Shown here: positions 41,953 through 56,500 of the stretch, piece after piece | Numbering within the stretch: the first letter of the stretch is position 1 | How the letters are laid out: every line of letters starts with the position of its first letter | Assembly (NCBI GenBank): GCA_033675265.1 | Contig: JAUJYZ010001476.1 | Location: forward strand, 1-64,000 | DNA from: Actinostola sp. cb2023 | Lineage: Eukaryota; Cnidaria; Anthozoa; Actiniaria; Actinostolidae | Direction of reading: 5' to 3' | Length of the DNA: 64,000 nt | Translations under genes and position numbers: made by a program | The notes under the pieces: generated by a model | Database searches by the model: none | What the model saw: only the letters and a program-made list of their open reading frames with translations | Told to the model about the DNA's origin: nothing

Positions 41953-42246
41953 ACCTCAATGCTACACTTTATAGTAAACATATTTTAGATACCAACACCT
42001 ACACTTTATAGTAAACACATTTTATATGCCAACACCTACACTTTATAGTAAACACATTTTAGATACCAACACCTACACTTTATAGTAAACATATTTTAGA
42101 TGCCAACACCTACACTTTATAGTAAACATATTTTAGATACCAACACCTACACTTTATAGTAAACATATTTTAGATACCAACATCTACACTTTATAGTAAA
42201 CATATTTTAGATACCAACACCTACACTTTATAGTAAACATATTTTA
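41953..42246. repeat. Minisatellite, 37-bp unit, about 8 copies
   Basis: Unit AACACCTACACTTTATAGTA plus AACATATTTTAGATACC. Confidence 0.95.
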
Positions 42247-42534
42247 TAGCGTAGAACTAAGGGAGCTTTACTTATCCTGAAAGAGGCAGCGGAAGGATGA
42301 AAAAGGATGACTCACAAAAACATAATTTCGAATGGAAATATACAAAATACAATTAAAAAATTCACAAGCCAATGATTTATAACCATTCACTCACAGTATA
42401 TGACGTATTGCGTATTTAGGCACGTGATAGGGACGTTAATGCAATAAATAAATAAAAAACGAAATAAAGGAGTGAAAGTCCATTTGCCATTGTTGTTTGT
42501 TCAGTCTCCATAATCGTACATTTTAGGTCCCGTA

Positions 42535-42745
42535 TGCACGAATGTGTTATTGATACAAGCATCAAGAGTTCCAGACTTTCGGTACGCACGCAATGCACTA
42601 TGAGATTATTACAAAGGAAAAGTGAGCACCAATTATAGACACAGGGAGCCCAAGCTATGTGTTTGCTCACTTGGTGCTCACTTTGTAATAATCTCACAGT
42701 GCATTGCGCGCGTACCGGAAGTCTGGAACTATTGATGCTTGCGTT
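42535..42745. mobile_element. Foldback element
   Basis: Inverted arms AAGTGAGCACCAA, GAGATTATTACAAA, ACTTTCGGTACGC and GATACAAGCATCA. Confidence 0.78.
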
Positions 42746-42895
42746 GTAAACGTATATATTTTAATCCCTGGGAGGGGCCGGGTACTTAGGTTATTTTAGG
42801 CCGGATGGGGATGGGCCGCCTTGGCGCTATCCCAGACCAAAGAAATCCGATTTTTAATATCTCAGACCTAAACCTGAAAAAAATATATTAATAAA

Positions 42896-44286
42896 TTACA
42901 CGGCGGGCGTGAATGGCCCTAAAATCGATCATTTGACATTTTTTGTAAAATCGCAAATAACTAACCTAAAATCGAAAACCGTTTTGAAATTGGACGAAGA
43001 CAACCAGAGTTGTGAATATTTTTAACTCGATATTTTTTACCGGGAAAAATTGGCGCGAAATAATTCATACAAAACCATCGGTAAAATAAATCTCTTGGTA
43101 AAACTTTTTTGTTTGAAAATATTTTAGCGCCATACTTAGAGTATTGGAAGAAGTATGACATGCGGAAATTGTGTTGATTTTAGAATTTTGATTTTTTAAG
43201 TAGTTCAAATAATATTTAAAAAACTATGATTAAAACTATGATCATTTTAAAACTATTTAAAAATATATCTAATAGAGTTAATAAACATCAAAATCATGCA
43301 TTGTGTAGAATGAGATACCTCTATAACAATAATAAATATCAATAAAGTCATTTTACTGATTTCTGTCCCTTCAAACTGCTTTTTTCTTTAGCTGATGATG
43401 TCATATATAATGACGTCATCAAAAACTCGGGTTCTAATAATCGGAACATTACGCAAATTTCACCGAAGTGCACAATATGTTATTCTCTTTCAAAATATAC
43501 ACTTTCTTTTATCATTGTGTTTAAACTAAATTTTCACAGCAATTGTAACTTTTTATTATGACGTCATCATTGCGTCAGATTTTGCCATCGAGTAGTTTGA
43601 AATACCACACTACCATTACAGCGAAAATCCTTGTATCGCGACCTTTCGTTTTGAAAACTTCAGTTGGATTTTGGGTTTTTCTGTTCCGACAATCACTTTA
43701 TACAGTCATTCCCAAAAAGGTTGTCCAGATGAAAAGACTACAGTACTACAATAAAGTCACGTGATTCATTATGTTTTTAATTTCTGCGCGGACTGCGCGC
43801 GGAACTGCGAGTTGATACCAGCGCCATTACATTCAGTTCTCACAATGCCGTGTACTTTTGCATCTCAAATTGAATTTCATGAGAGGAAATTGAATATACA
43901 TAATGAATCACGTGACTTTATTGTAGTATTGTAGTCTTTTCATCTGGACAACCTTTTTGGGAATGACTGTATATCCATTTCTTGAGTACAAAGTTAACTC
44001 AGCATAAACATCATTATTTAAAGTACTAAATAGTGACATTTCTATTGTTTTGTATTGTATTTAGTACTATAATTAGTGCAAAAAATATATTGTCGGAACA
44101 GAAAAACCCAAAATCCAGCTGAAGTTTATACAAAACGAAAGGTCGCGATACAAGGATTTTCGCAGTAATAAAGAAACTCTGAAATTTGTATTTCATTTCA
44201 TGGAAGAATTTTGAAAATATGAATGTTTTGAGAAAAATACGACGTTTTCACGGACCGATTTTAGGGTCATTTGTGCCCGCCGTGTT
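42896..44286. mobile_element. TIR element next to the giant transposon
   Basis: Ends CACGGCGGGCGTGAATG and its inverse near 44,250-44,285 (ATTTGTGCCCGCCGTG); inner inverted arms at 43,610-43,695 and 44,095-44,165 (CCTTGTATCGCGACCTTTCG). A Tc1-like MITE sits inside. It ends 17 bp before the giant transposon. Confidence 0.7.
43703..43969. mobile_element. Tc1/mariner-type MITE
   Basis: 267 bp, TIR CAGTCATTCCCAAAAAGGTT, flanked by TA on both sides. Arms extend about 70 bp to TAAAGTCACGTGATTCATTA. Confidence 0.88.
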
Positions 44287-44329
44287 ATATCACAGGTATA
44301 TACACTGTAAAAACGTAGGAGTTGTTTTG

Positions 44330-45340
44330 ACCCCAAGGAGCTGTTTTGACTCTTTCTATAAAAAGTCGTTTTGACCCCTTCTGGGAGTCATTTTGACCAG
44401 AAGAGTTGTTTTGACTCCAACACAAGGTTGAAACAACACTTTAGTAGAGTCAGTTCACCCTTCAAGAGAGTAGATGAACTCTTCAAGGAGTTAAGCGACT
44501 CTTTTGAGGGTCACAAAAAGAGTCATTCCACTCTTTAGATGATCAAAATGACTCTTCGAGGTATGCATTTCAAATTGACCCCTTTTGAGAGTCATTTTGA
44601 CCAGAAGAGTTATTTTGACTCCACAAAGTTGAAACAACACTTTAGTAGAGTCATTTCTCCCTTCGAGAGAGTAGATGAACTCTTCAAGGAGTTAAGCGAC
44701 TCTTTTGAGGGTCACAAAAAGAGTCATTCCACTCTTTAGATGATCAAAATGACCCTTTGAGGTATGCATTTCAAATTGACCCCTTTTGAGAGTCATTTTA
44801 ACCAGAAGAGTTATTTTGACTCCACAAAGTGAAAAACAACACTTTAGTAGAGTCATTTCTCCCTTCGAGAGAGTAGATGAACTCTTCAAGGAGTTAAGCG
44901 ACTCTTTTGAGGGTCACAAAAAGAGTCATTCCACTCTTTAGATGATCAAAATGACCCTTTGAGGTATGCATTTCAAATTGACCCCTTTTGAGAGTCATTT
45001 TGACCAGAAGAGTTATTTTGACTCCACAAAGTTGAAACAACACTTTAGTAGAGTCATTTCTCCCTTCGAGAGAGTAGATGAACTCTTCAAGGAGTTAAGC
45101 GACTCTTTTGAGGGTCACAAAAAGAGTCATTCCACTCTTTAGATGATCAAAATGACCCTTTGAGGTATGCATTTCAAATTGACCCCTTTTGAGAGTCATT
45201 TTGACCAGAAGAGTTATTTTGACTCCACAAAGTTGAAACAACACTTTAGTAGAGTCATTTCTCCCTTCGAGAGAGTAGATGAACTCTTCAAGGAGTTAAG
45301 CGACTCTTTCGAGGGTCATCAATTAAATGACACTTTGAGG
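44330..45340. repeat. Left subterminal array, 201-bp unit, about 4.5 copies
   Basis: The unit is made of reiterated GAGTCATTTTGACC, GAGTTATTTTGACTCC and GAGTAGATGAACTC words. Copies 2-5 are almost identical. Likely binding region for an element-coded protein (inference from CACTA elements). Confidence 0.92.
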
Positions 45341-45955
45341 TAATGTATTTTGAAACTTCAATTTATTTTGTTGATCGATGTTCAAAGACCTACATGTACA
45401 TGTGTATCAGTGAGTCAGTCAATGAGTCAGTCAGTCATTTAACTGCGACTTTCAGTGACTCATTAATTTAACAGTGAGTCAATCAGTCACTGTGCTACTG
45501 TAGGAGAAAACATTTGAAAAACTACGGTATTCAATATTTTGTAAGGTGAAACTATAAATAAGAAAGCAAATAATAATTATAAATCACTCTGCAACTGGTA
45601 TCAAGCAAAAATCAGTCTTACACCAAATCATACACTAATCGGTTCCTAATTTGGGAATTATTTTATCAAAATGAGGACAGAGCATTATATAATTATTTAT
45701 TTAATAGCATACAGACAAACCCCTATAAGTGGCCACCTATATAAGCTGCTACCCACTATATATAGCCAACACTTATTAAGTGGCCATGCATGCCCCTTTA
45801 AACAGCTACACCCTGCGTATTTTAAACAGCCAACAATTTCCACAAGGGTGGTCCCTTTATATTTACAAAGAGTAGTACTCGGCTCCAGCTTCAGAAATAC
45901 AAATTATAATAAATAATAAAAACCTTTGACAATAAAAAATATTGTGCAGATCTTG

Positions 45956-48900
45956 CTAATTGAAATTTAATAAATCAATATCATATTTAGGAATTACATA
46001 AGAACCAGGTAGGCCTACTGCCTTAGCAATATGCAAAGGAAGGAATGATGCAAACTCCTGTTGGGTATAAATACTTATATTGTCCACAAAGGGTTTACTT
46101 ATTGCGAAGGAATGATGATGTTCATTGAATTCAATTGTGTCTAGACTTGTAAGAACAAAAACAATTCTATCCAATTCACCATTGACCACAACAATTGTCT
46201 TAATAACTGAGAATGCTGGCAAGAGATGGATGAAGCCAGAATGAATCACAGCACCAACTTTGTACTTTGTACCAGACACAGTCACCCAGGAAGGTCTACA
46301 ATACAAACATAATTATATTATATTATTTTGCAACATCATGATCATTAAGTTTGAACAATAACAAAAAATATATTTACTAGAACTTAACTCACTTCAAATA
46401 TTTTACATTCCGAAGGTTTAAACAAACACTAACAGACAAACAAAAACTAAGAAACCCACCCTCCTCTGTTCCTTAAACACCCACATGCACAGTATGAGAT
46501 TGTTCCTATTAATTACATACTCATGTACAACTGTACTGGCAACTATGTTTGGATCTTTTCTCTGCAGAAGTTGGTAGTACTGAGTTGTCCCAGCTTCTTT
46601 TTGTTTACCTACAAACAACCCAAAAACAAAATTTAAAATTTCAAGCCTTGACAAGAAAACTAAAATAAATTTTAAAGTACCTGGTCCACATTCAACAGGT
46701 TTGTGAATATTGTTCATTTCATAGCACTGTCTAGACTGATGCCTCTCAGCTAATGTCCATGAGAGATTTGTATAATTACCAAGGGCTGAAGCCAGTTGTT
46801 TGAAGTGGCGGTGTTTAGCTTCAAACCTCATACACCAATGTGTGACCATTGGTCCTAATCTAAAGCATAATCAGAACAAAATATAAATATACATTTTATG
46901 TTTTACAATTTTGGCAAGGTGAAATTGTGATTGTCAATATTATACTTAAATAACCCTCACTTATCCCAAAAGTACAAATATCTCACCTTGTCATAGTTCG
47001 TGGATAGTGAATTATATAATGCAATTTTGGAATTATTGAGCAGTTTGGGTACAGGTTTTTAAACTCTTCATGATGCTCCTCAATGAGTAATGATAGATTG
47101 GCAGACTGGTTGGCACTTGTAACAGGGGCAAATATCATATCAGTGATATCAAGCATTTTCAAAAATAGTACCCATTTCTCATCTGTAGGTGGAACTTTAG
47201 CTCCAATAAGCAGGGGTAGATATCTAGCCAGACACCACATCTGTGAAGCTGAAGTGATAAATTAGGGACTTCATATGAAAGAAAACAACAAGACAGTGGC
47301 CATTACAATTACATGTACATCTGGCTCTCACTGTTTAATTTTTGTCTACATTACCTTTCTGATGGAGTGTGTTACTGTTTGAGTTAAGGGTTCCCTCTGC
47401 AATGGGCGAAGGCTTATTGCTATCATTGTAGTAGCCATAATCAAAGTTTTTAATGTTGGAATTAAGGTCATCTAGTCTGAATAATTTTTGCTCTTGGATT
47501 AAATACTTCAGCAGTTCTTTACATTCATATTGTAAGCATCCTTCTAAAACATCATGCATAGCATCACCTGGAAAACCTCCAATCACATGAAAATATCTGG
47601 ATTGGCACAATGCAGAAGCAAACTTTACTCCATAGGTTGTTGATAATGTGTCATCGCCTAAAATCTCCTCGCACTGATCATCATGGTTTTGAGGTGTTCT
47701 TAGAGTGAACTGGCTCTCATCAAACTAAAATAAATGAAATTTTGTGATCAGCTATATATACACAGTCAGTAAATACAGCTTGCTTGATGGCTTTTGTATT
47801 TTTTACATAATATTTTACAATATGACATCATTGTATCTAACCTTTGATTTTATATCATTTGTGTTACCCATACACTCTCGACATTTCAGATTTGATCCAG
47901 ATCCTACTTTGAACCCTCCAAGTTCCTGTGAGGCTAAATTGTCACCAGACACAAATGCAAATGTGCCAGCAAAAGACTTCTCTTCTCCATTGACAAGAAA
48001 TTGGTAACCACCATCCTTCTCAAGCTCTGCAATTTCTGTCATTATTGGCTCTAGAATAGTATTGACACCATACTTGGTAATTAGTGTCCTTTTGACAACA
48101 ACTAAAAGCTGGATTGCTTTTAACTGTGAGCGATTAATTGGTCTAATGTTGCCAAGAGTATAGTAAAAAACACCTTAAAAAAAGAAAAGGAGTAGTATAT
48201 ATAAGAATCTTTACAAGAGTTATGCATGTATGCCTGGGAGCAACTTATACCTAGCTTATGTTTCTTTGTTTTGCTCCCAAGTGGATTAACAACTTCAACA
48301 TCATCATAGTACATTAATATCTGTAATGCAGTTGGATTTCTTGAAAAAAGGGGATGGCTCTTAAATGCTTCACTGTCACAGAAGTCATAAACTCTTCCAT
48401 TCGGTAATCTGTTTTGATGAGGATGTTCCACCTGACATTATTCATTAAGTAAAAAATGTGAATTACAGTACAGTTCTATTTAAAATTAATATATTTTAAA
48501 TAGTTTCAATGAAATCATTTTTCTTTTCTAAGAATTCATGTCAACAGTGCAGATGTACATGTATATGTTGTCAAGCATCTACATTTAAAAGAAAGTGTAA
48601 TGTGGGCCTTTTGTATGTAGAGGTAATCATACGGTTTCCAGTTCAATTTGGAAATAATTTGCACAAACTTGTGTGCTTTTCAAAAGTGTATCAAAATTGC
48701 ACGAGCCCGTAGCTAGGGTGGGTGAATTTGAGCTCTTTGAAAAAAACACAAGTGCAAATTATTCCAAATTGAACGAAAAATGGTATGATTACCAATTAAT
48801 GATCTTCATGAAAAAAAATTAATACCATTCAACTGCACTGCTCTCATCCAATCATCCATTTCATGAATATTATTAGCATAATTTTGTTTTGCCCATTTAA

Positions 48901-49491
48901 TTAGTAGTAACAGCCCACTGTACATGTACCTCAAAAAGAATACTGCGTTCGTTCAACATTATTTCAATGCTTTTCAGTAATGGGACAATGACCATCTCAT
49001 CATACTGAACCTTTCTTCTCTGACGTGTACCAGTCCTATGTTGAACATGGTTGCGACCCAAAATATAATGCTGGGGGTCCTGAAAGAAATTATTTTCATG
49101 AGCGTCAGATAATATTGATGATACAACAGGCAGCCCAATTAAGCTGTGTTTCTGTGGTGGTTAATTTTACTAAGAGTCGGTATTAATTGTTTTTAAATAG
49201 TGTAGTCTTGATCTGTAATTCTTAGCTTTAACTTGGTCTACACGAAACTACATGTACAAAGCATTTGTAATTTCGTATAGACTAAGTTAAAGAATAGATC
49301 AAGACAAAAAATCCAATTTCAATTTCATATACAATTAACTCTTAGTAAAACCACCACAGAAACACAGCTTGGGCTACCTGTGATGTTCTGGTTTGAAATT
49401 TTCCACTTGTTTCCATTTTTTAGTCCATTGTTTTGGTTTCTAAAATGCCTAAACCTAACCCATGTATTTTAAACTTTTGAAGCAATTAAGC

Positions 49492-49526
<35 letters not shown>

Positions 49527-50340
49527 ACTCCCTTTGTCCAAGTAGGCAATTAAGAGTAAGCTAAAATATATATTAATTATACACACTTACCACGAGTCCG
49601 AAGTTTTCTCGAAAGTAATTCATTTGTTGTCGTTTTCCCTGTAGACCAGCAAAAGGGTTATTCACTGGATTGTCATTGAAAAGATCTTCCATTCCAGGCA
49701 CGGCATCGAATCCAATACCAGCGCATTCCAGTCGATTTGCTACCCCCGTCCTTAAAAGTCCGATTGAATTTCTTACGATATGAGTGGTATCAGAAACCAT
49801 AGAATCTGTTGCTTTCTGAGTTAAATTGTGGATTTCCTTTGTCTTCAACAAAAAAAGTGCATTTTGTTTTATAAAGTCTAATTGTGGTTCTTCATTGCAG
49901 TCATTATCTTCTTCTTCTTCTTCATTATCCCGGGGATTATCGTCATTGTCATCCACACAGTCGATGGGCATTTCTTGATTATCTTCATCTCTTAATCCTT
50001 GCTGGTCCACTTCTATCTCCTCGCATGTAAAATCAACATCGTTGTGACGACGACGGAGATGACTTTTATAACCTTCAAAGGTTTTGAATGTGGCAGTGCA
50101 GCCTCCAACCTGGCAGGTAACATGGAAATTCGGATCGTGGCGATGAACACGGCCATAATGATTTATTACCAACGCCCGAGTGAGCGCTAGAAATGGAACT
50201 CTGCCAGTAGAACACAGTTCACAGACAAAAGGCATTATTTTCATATACAAAGCTCTGATAGAGCTTCGAGAACGAGACGTCGTATGACACATGAGCCGTC
50301 TGAAAGTCACGCTGTAATGTTTGCTAAGGGCAGGAGACAT
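45956..50340 (-). CDS. CACTA-like transposase candidate with C2H2 zinc fingers (9 exons, 883 aa)
   Basis: Exons (minus order): 50,340-49,591; 49,079-48,930; 48,431-48,251; 48,173-47,842; 47,724-47,355; 47,248-46,987; 46,859-46,681; 46,609-46,522; 46,295-45,956. Total 2,652 nt, open throughout, all phases consistent. N-terminus: zinc-binding FVCELC, a C2H2 finger (CQVGGCTATFKTFEGYKSHL then RRRH), and an acidic stretch. Then comes a long catalytic-like region with LQILMYYDDVEVVNPLGSK, FVSGDNLASQELGGFK, and GDAMHDVLEGC. The C-terminal KLHYIIHYP and GPMVTHWCMRFEAKHRHFK resemble in layout the DUF4218 part of plant CACTA transposases. It also resembles an unnamed multi-copy family of fish and marine invertebrates (memory, unverified). 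Its role would be to bind the ends and move the element. Catalytic residues are not assigned. Confidence 0.8.
49128..49384. mobile_element. MITE in intron 1 of the transposase gene
   Basis: Ends ACAGGCAGCCCAA and TTGGGCTACCTGT; arms GCTGTGTTTCTGTGGTGGTT and inverse. Same end type as the MITE at 40,874. Confidence 0.8.
49494..49525 (+). repeat. Homopolymer run of 32 G
   Basis: Uninterrupted G-run in intron 1 of the transposase gene; C-run on the transcribed RNA. Length may be an assembly estimate. Confidence 0.85.
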
Positions 50341-50523
50341 CTACTTTATAAGGATCGAATGTCCTTTTTTGGTCATTTGAGAGCTGACTATAAATAGTGC
50401 CATGTTGTTGGATAAAGCGCCTTTTTCAATTCGTTTAGCGGTTGATGTAGGTTGGAGTCTTTTATAGAGTTCAGAGTCAAGTCTTTTGGGTAATCTCCAG
50501 TAATATCTGTCCGTTAATTGAGC
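50341..50523. promoter_or_regulatory. Presumed bidirectional promoter of the two transposon genes
   Basis: 183 bp separate the divergent ATG codons. A clear TATA box is not obvious; CTATAAATAG at 50,389 could serve the plus strand (read toward the SAM gene). The short shared region suggests joint expression. Confidence 0.6.
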
Positions 50524-53500
50524 ATGGCTTGCAGTAATACCAGCTTGAATATAGAATTGTCAAAGTCTTCTACAATCGAGGACGTTCAAGAGTGGCTTAA
50601 GGGAAGAAATTTCGACGAAGCAGTATTGTCGAAGTTTAGAGGTAAGTTACAGTTGTAAAAAATACATACTCGACTACACTAACTAGTAGAAGTATATAAA
50701 TCACTAAGCTCTTAGATCAGTATTTAACCGTAATGTAGATTCAGAAATTCGAGGTTCTATTTTGAACAGTCGGCCGTTTAATCGCGCTGCTTGACTTGAA
50801 TCTTGACTTTTCTCATGTTTATCTTTAGATGAGGGCATTGATGGAGATGAATTCTTCTCTCTTGAACTATGGATGGTCGAGAGCCTAATCGAAGGCTTGA
50901 AAAAATTAAAAAAGTTCCGTCAATTATGGTCTGAAGAAACAGGATTGGTAAGATAATTCGTTGACGTACGTTGGTACATTGTTCCATATATTTTTGGTAA
51001 AAATAAATGTAATAATAGTTACGTTGTTGCAGAAGGAGCTGTTAATGGTTAATTATATCTATATTAGATAGAGGATTGCAAAGATTAGTCCAGATACATG
51101 TAGTATGTATTTTATTACGCGAACTCTTCAAGGCGCTGAAGTAGCGTGGTTTGGAAAGTGTGAAATTTTTTGCATTATATTGAGTAATGGTGCCATGGAT
51201 TAATTTCAGATGCTCATGTATGGCTCTTTGTTTCAGATTTTTGATAAGTTTGGAAAGGCAGTTCCAGTCCCATTAAGCAATGGCCCTTTTGACCAATCCA
51301 ATGAACCAAATGCTCATAGCCCACAACTGTTACCCTGCAGTACGCCTGATTCCAACTGTATGGCAAGCTCTACACCTAGTAATAGTATGACATCAAACAG
51401 TGAGGTAAAATATACATGTGGTGATATCACATTTCATTACTTACAATGTGCTTAGTGGAAAGAAAGTAACAAAATGGCCTTAATTGCAATAAACAGATTG
51501 CCAAATAATATTTATTAATAATATTATTTTTTTAACATAATCATATAAATTGTATTTAGAACTTAATTTTAAATTTAAATTATTTTAGATTTAAGTCTCC
51601 CCGATTAGTAGGGCACTTGTGCCCAGCTAGAAGATTTCTTGAGACATTAATAAAGTTATTATTATTATTATTACTAGAGTGCAAACAATAAAATAGTGAA
51701 ATAGAGTAAATAACTTACTAACTAAATCATACTAAATAGTACTAGTTGGCAATTAAATCCTCTGTTTTCTATTGTTTCACAAATCCTAGAGTGATTCCAA
51801 TAGAGTGAATAAACCTGGTCACTACTAATTAGCTGTCAGTGTTTAGTAGATGCAAAGAAAAAAAACACAATTAGTGATTGTCTAATAGTGTGTATTGGTT
51901 AGACACTCGCTCTTTAGTTTTGTTTCTTTGCATCTAATAAACACTGACAACTAATTAGTAGTGCCCAGGTTTATTGGAATCACTCTATTGGAATCACTCC
52001 ATTTAATACTAATTAGTCAGCACTATTTCACGACTTTTATTGATTGTATTCTATGCCAGTAGAGCAACAATTCTGAAAAACTTTCACTGTACATGTATAT
52101 AGACATTGTATTGTCACTTAAAATTGAAACATGTATGCATTACAATGTTTGTCTTTCCTTTTCCTAGAGCCCTAACAGTGACTCGCCTAACTGTTCATCA
52201 GGAAGAGCTGGAGAAAGAGGAGTAAAGGAAAATTGGGCTAACACATTTGAAATTCCATCAAGGGTAAATATTATTATGTACCGTATTCACCGGTGTATAA
52301 GCCGCACTCGCAGATAAGATACAATACTTTTATGTTAATTATATGAACATTTCTGAATTCCCGATGTTCTCCGAGATTCTCTGCGAAAATCTTTCTTGGG
52401 TAAAGCTCCTCGTGTATGGGTTTCATTTATGCCTTGGTTTTAACTGGTACAATGTACATTAAGTTATAATGTACTTCTTAGATCACTCTTGTAATATATC
52501 TGTAGGCATGCAGCAGACATACTAATGTCTACTTGGATCACTGTCTGTGTTTTGTAATATATCTGTAGGCAGCAGTCTTACTTGGGTACTCGTATACCTG
52601 TATGATTGTTTATAATGTCTACTTGGATCACTGTCTGTGTTTTGTAATGGATCTGTAGGCAGCAGTCATACTTGGGTACTCGTATACCTGTATGATTGTT
52701 TATAAATGTCTACTTGGATCACTGTCTGTGTTTTGTAATAGATCTGTAGGCAGCAGTCTTACTTGGGTACTCGTATACCTGTATGATTGTTTATAAATGT
52801 CTACTTGGATCACTGTCTGTGTTTTGTAATAGATCTGTAGGCAGCAGTCTTACTTGGGTACTCGTATACCTGTATGATTGTTTATAAATGTCTACTTGGA
52901 TCACTGTCTGTGTTTTGTAATAGATCTGTAGGCAGCAGTCTTACTTGGGTACTCGTATACCTGTATGATTGTTTATAAATGTCTACTTGGATCACTGTCT
53001 GTGTTTTGTAATAGATCTGTAGGCAGCAGTCTTACTTGGGTACTCGTATACCTGTATGATTGTTTATAAATGTCTACTTGGATCACTGTCTGTGTTTTGT
53101 AATAGATCTGTAGGCAGCAGTCTTACTTGGGTACTCGTATACCTGTATGATTGTTTATAAATGTCTACTTGGATCACTGTCTGTGTTTTGTAATAGATCT
53201 GTAGGCAGCAGTCTTACTTGGGTACTCGTATACCTGTATGATTGTTTATAAATGTCTACTTGGATCACTGTCTGTGTTTTGTAATAGATCTGTAGGCAGC
53301 AGTCTTACTTGGGTACTCGTATACCTGTATGATTGTTTATAAATGTCTACTTGGATCACTGTCTGTGTTTTGTAATAGATCTGTAGGCAGCAGTCTTACT
53401 TGGGTACTCGTATACCTGTATGATTGTTTATAAATGTCTACTTGGATCACTGTCTGTGTTTTGTAATAGATTTGTAGGCACTTCTTGATTTTCCCTACAA

Positions 53501-56500
53501 TATGGTTGCTATGAGACCCCTCTACCTGACATTTAACTAATGCTGAATACATTGTCGGGTTGAAAATCATAAATCATAGAAGCTGAGACCGCAAGGATGG
53601 ATGGGAAATCAGTTCATGACCTGCATTACATACAGATATATTCAATGTTCTCGTAGTTTTGAAGGTATACATGTATGAGCTCATGATCAGAGACCGAAAC
53701 GTCTGTTTGAACAATATTTTTCAATAATAATTATAAATTTAAGTCAGAGACAACACCTATATTCTTGTTATGTATGAGCTATTTAACTAAGATCCTACAA
53801 GTCTGGATAAAAAGGTCAATGATTTGATGGTGTTATTTGAGAGGTTTAATTTACCAGAATTCTTTTTGGTCATAGCTTTCATGATTTTCAACCCAACAAT
53901 GATTATGCAATTAGCTATATAACCTGCACTGAATGCTTATAGTAATGTACAGTTTCTTTTTAATCTAGTTTTCAGTTCATGTCGATACTGGGATCAAATC
54001 CCAAAACTTCAATCCAAGTCAAAGGAATGAGTTGGTAAGGGACATATGTACCCTCATATCAACTCATACCAGGTACCCAACTGAGCATGAGAGAATGGTC
54101 ATTGCAAAGAAGATTATCCACAGATATCCATTCCTAAAAGACAGGAAAATATCTGAATCCACCACGGAATGGGTAAGTGGCATGTATTAAAGCAATATAA
54201 TCACACACTTCAAAAAAATGTATTGATTCTGAGAGCAGTGCTGTTTATGATGTAATTGCACTGAAATTACCTATACTAACAACTAACTAGATTACCTATA
54301 CCAACAACACAATACCCTAAAGTCACGTCATGTCACCTTGAAGAGACAAGTGGCAGAATCAAGGAAAACACATACATAGTTTTATTTATTTTTTCCTGAT
54401 CTGATACACATGTACAATGCACATACATGTAGTTCATGATGAAACAGGTCGAAGCTATTAGAACAGCTAATTATCAATTACACTTTGCTGTTGTCAGGGC
54501 TCTTGGGAACAAAAACTTAAAAATCGCATGAAAAGGCTACAAAAAAGTTCAGCAAAGAGAAGCCTTAACAAGAAGGTAGAGACGTCGGGCACTTCTGAGT
54601 CAACACCCAAAAGAGCAAAAGCAAACAATGACCTCTGGTATGCTATACCAGAGGTGCCAGAAGGCATGACTGAAGATGTTTTGAAAGATAAAATTAGTCA
54701 ATTAAAAAAAATATGCAAGTCCCCAAGACCTGACCCATCAACATTACAGACACTGATGGACGCAACATTTCCATTGAGAAGACGAGAGATTCTTGAAGGG
54801 ACGGAAGATTTAAACTCATTGCTGAGGCAGTATCCTCCTTTACAGAAAGCGGAGTATGTAAGTGGAAATATAAGTGCCCAATGAGCCTTCATGTGGGCTA
54901 TAGATGTCAGTAAGCTTTTATTTTTATGCATTAATATCAAATTGATTTGTAATAATACAATTATTTTGTATCAACAGGTTAAACTTGAAATGTGCCGTAT
55001 TTTTAGTGATCCGAAAATCACGAGGACAATGAAAGAAAACTTGACCGACACCTGGCTGCCAAAGATAATGGCTCACTCTAAGACTATTCAAAAGGGTGCT
55101 GTTGAGGAGATCTTGAATGATATGGACCTCACAATATCAAGGGGTGAAATTAGTGAAATGGGTAAGTAGTCTGTGTTAGCAGGGGTTATGGGAGAGAGAA
55201 GGGGAAAGTAGCAGTCATTAATGCATATTGTGTACACTAACCAAGATGAATCATCTATGCAGTTTGTGACAAAACTCATTTGAACAAGTACTAATATTTA
55301 GTATGTGATAATGAACTTGGTTAAATAATAATGAACGTAAATATTTTTTTCAGAATGCCAACAGAGAGCTTCCATTTATATATTGACTAGTCATCTTCTG
55401 AAGCGAGGGGGTGGAAGAAAGGGAAGTGGGGAAGAAATGCTAATTAAACTAGTAAAGGTAAGTACGATTGATTTCATGAAATGGTGTTTATAATATATTT
55501 TGGGTGTACAGTTTTCGGCTGAGCCATAGTATTTGAGGTAAATGATGGGGTCATGATTTAAAAGTTGAGACCCTTTTGATGGGTGTTTCAGCTGCCTTAA
55601 ATAACCTTGCTTGGTTGAACACTATTTAGTACTCAATATTACTATTTATGTTCCACGCTTTTAGTGTTCACACTATATTATTATAGTACAAACAATAAAA
55701 GTGTGAAACAGTAGAGTACAAATGCTAAAACTGTGCAATGTTTTGCACTAAATAGCACTAATTAAACAGTAGAAAACAATTAGTCATTTCAAAAATGAGT
55801 GGAGGACTGGGAATGAGTTTTTACAATGATTCTAATCAAAAAATTAACCCCATCACAAGCACAAGAACGAGCATGTCAAAATTGGTAAGTTTTCAAAGTT
55901 TCAATTGGTTTAGTTAGATATTGAACGAGTAACAGCTTTCCCAACATCTCAAACATTACAAAGAAATGTATGGTTACAGGGGACAAGGTTAGTGTCCCCT
56001 GTAAACATACTGTACATTTCTTTGTAATTTTTGAATGTCTGCAGTTCAGTTGCTACTTGTCCAAACGCTATCGAACTCCTGAACCTTACTAATTCTGATA
56101 TGCTCTTTCTTGCGATGGGGTTCATTTCTTAATTAGATTTTAAATTCTAAAAACTCATTCCCAGTCCTCCACTCGTTTTTGAAATGGCTAATAGAAATAT
56201 CACTATTTAGTACTATTGAGATAAATATATATACTTTATTAACAAATATTTTTATATTTTTCAGGAGGATGAAGATATAGACAAAGTAGCAGAGTGTACC
56301 ACTGCACCTGTCATTCTCTTATCAGGTGATAATCTATTTGAAATACACCAAATGTATGTGGCGGCTGAAGGAATTGTCCTATGTGATTTGTCAAAGAGTT
56401 GCAAAGTGGCTGATGCAATTGTATTATTGTCGTGTATTTACTTTGTTTTTAATTTTGATTATGCCATCCAAAGAAATGTAAGTATTTTTTTTCAAGCTGT

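Noticed and set aside
44295..44305. Target duplication of the giant transposon
   Set aside because: Flanks ATA (left) and TGT (right) do not match; no 2-4-bp duplication could be shown.
46460..46849. Longer exon 8 of the transposase using GTGGGT at 46,459
   Set aside because: It would end in phase 0, which does not fit the next acceptor; the GTATGT donor at 46,521 gives the needed phase 2.
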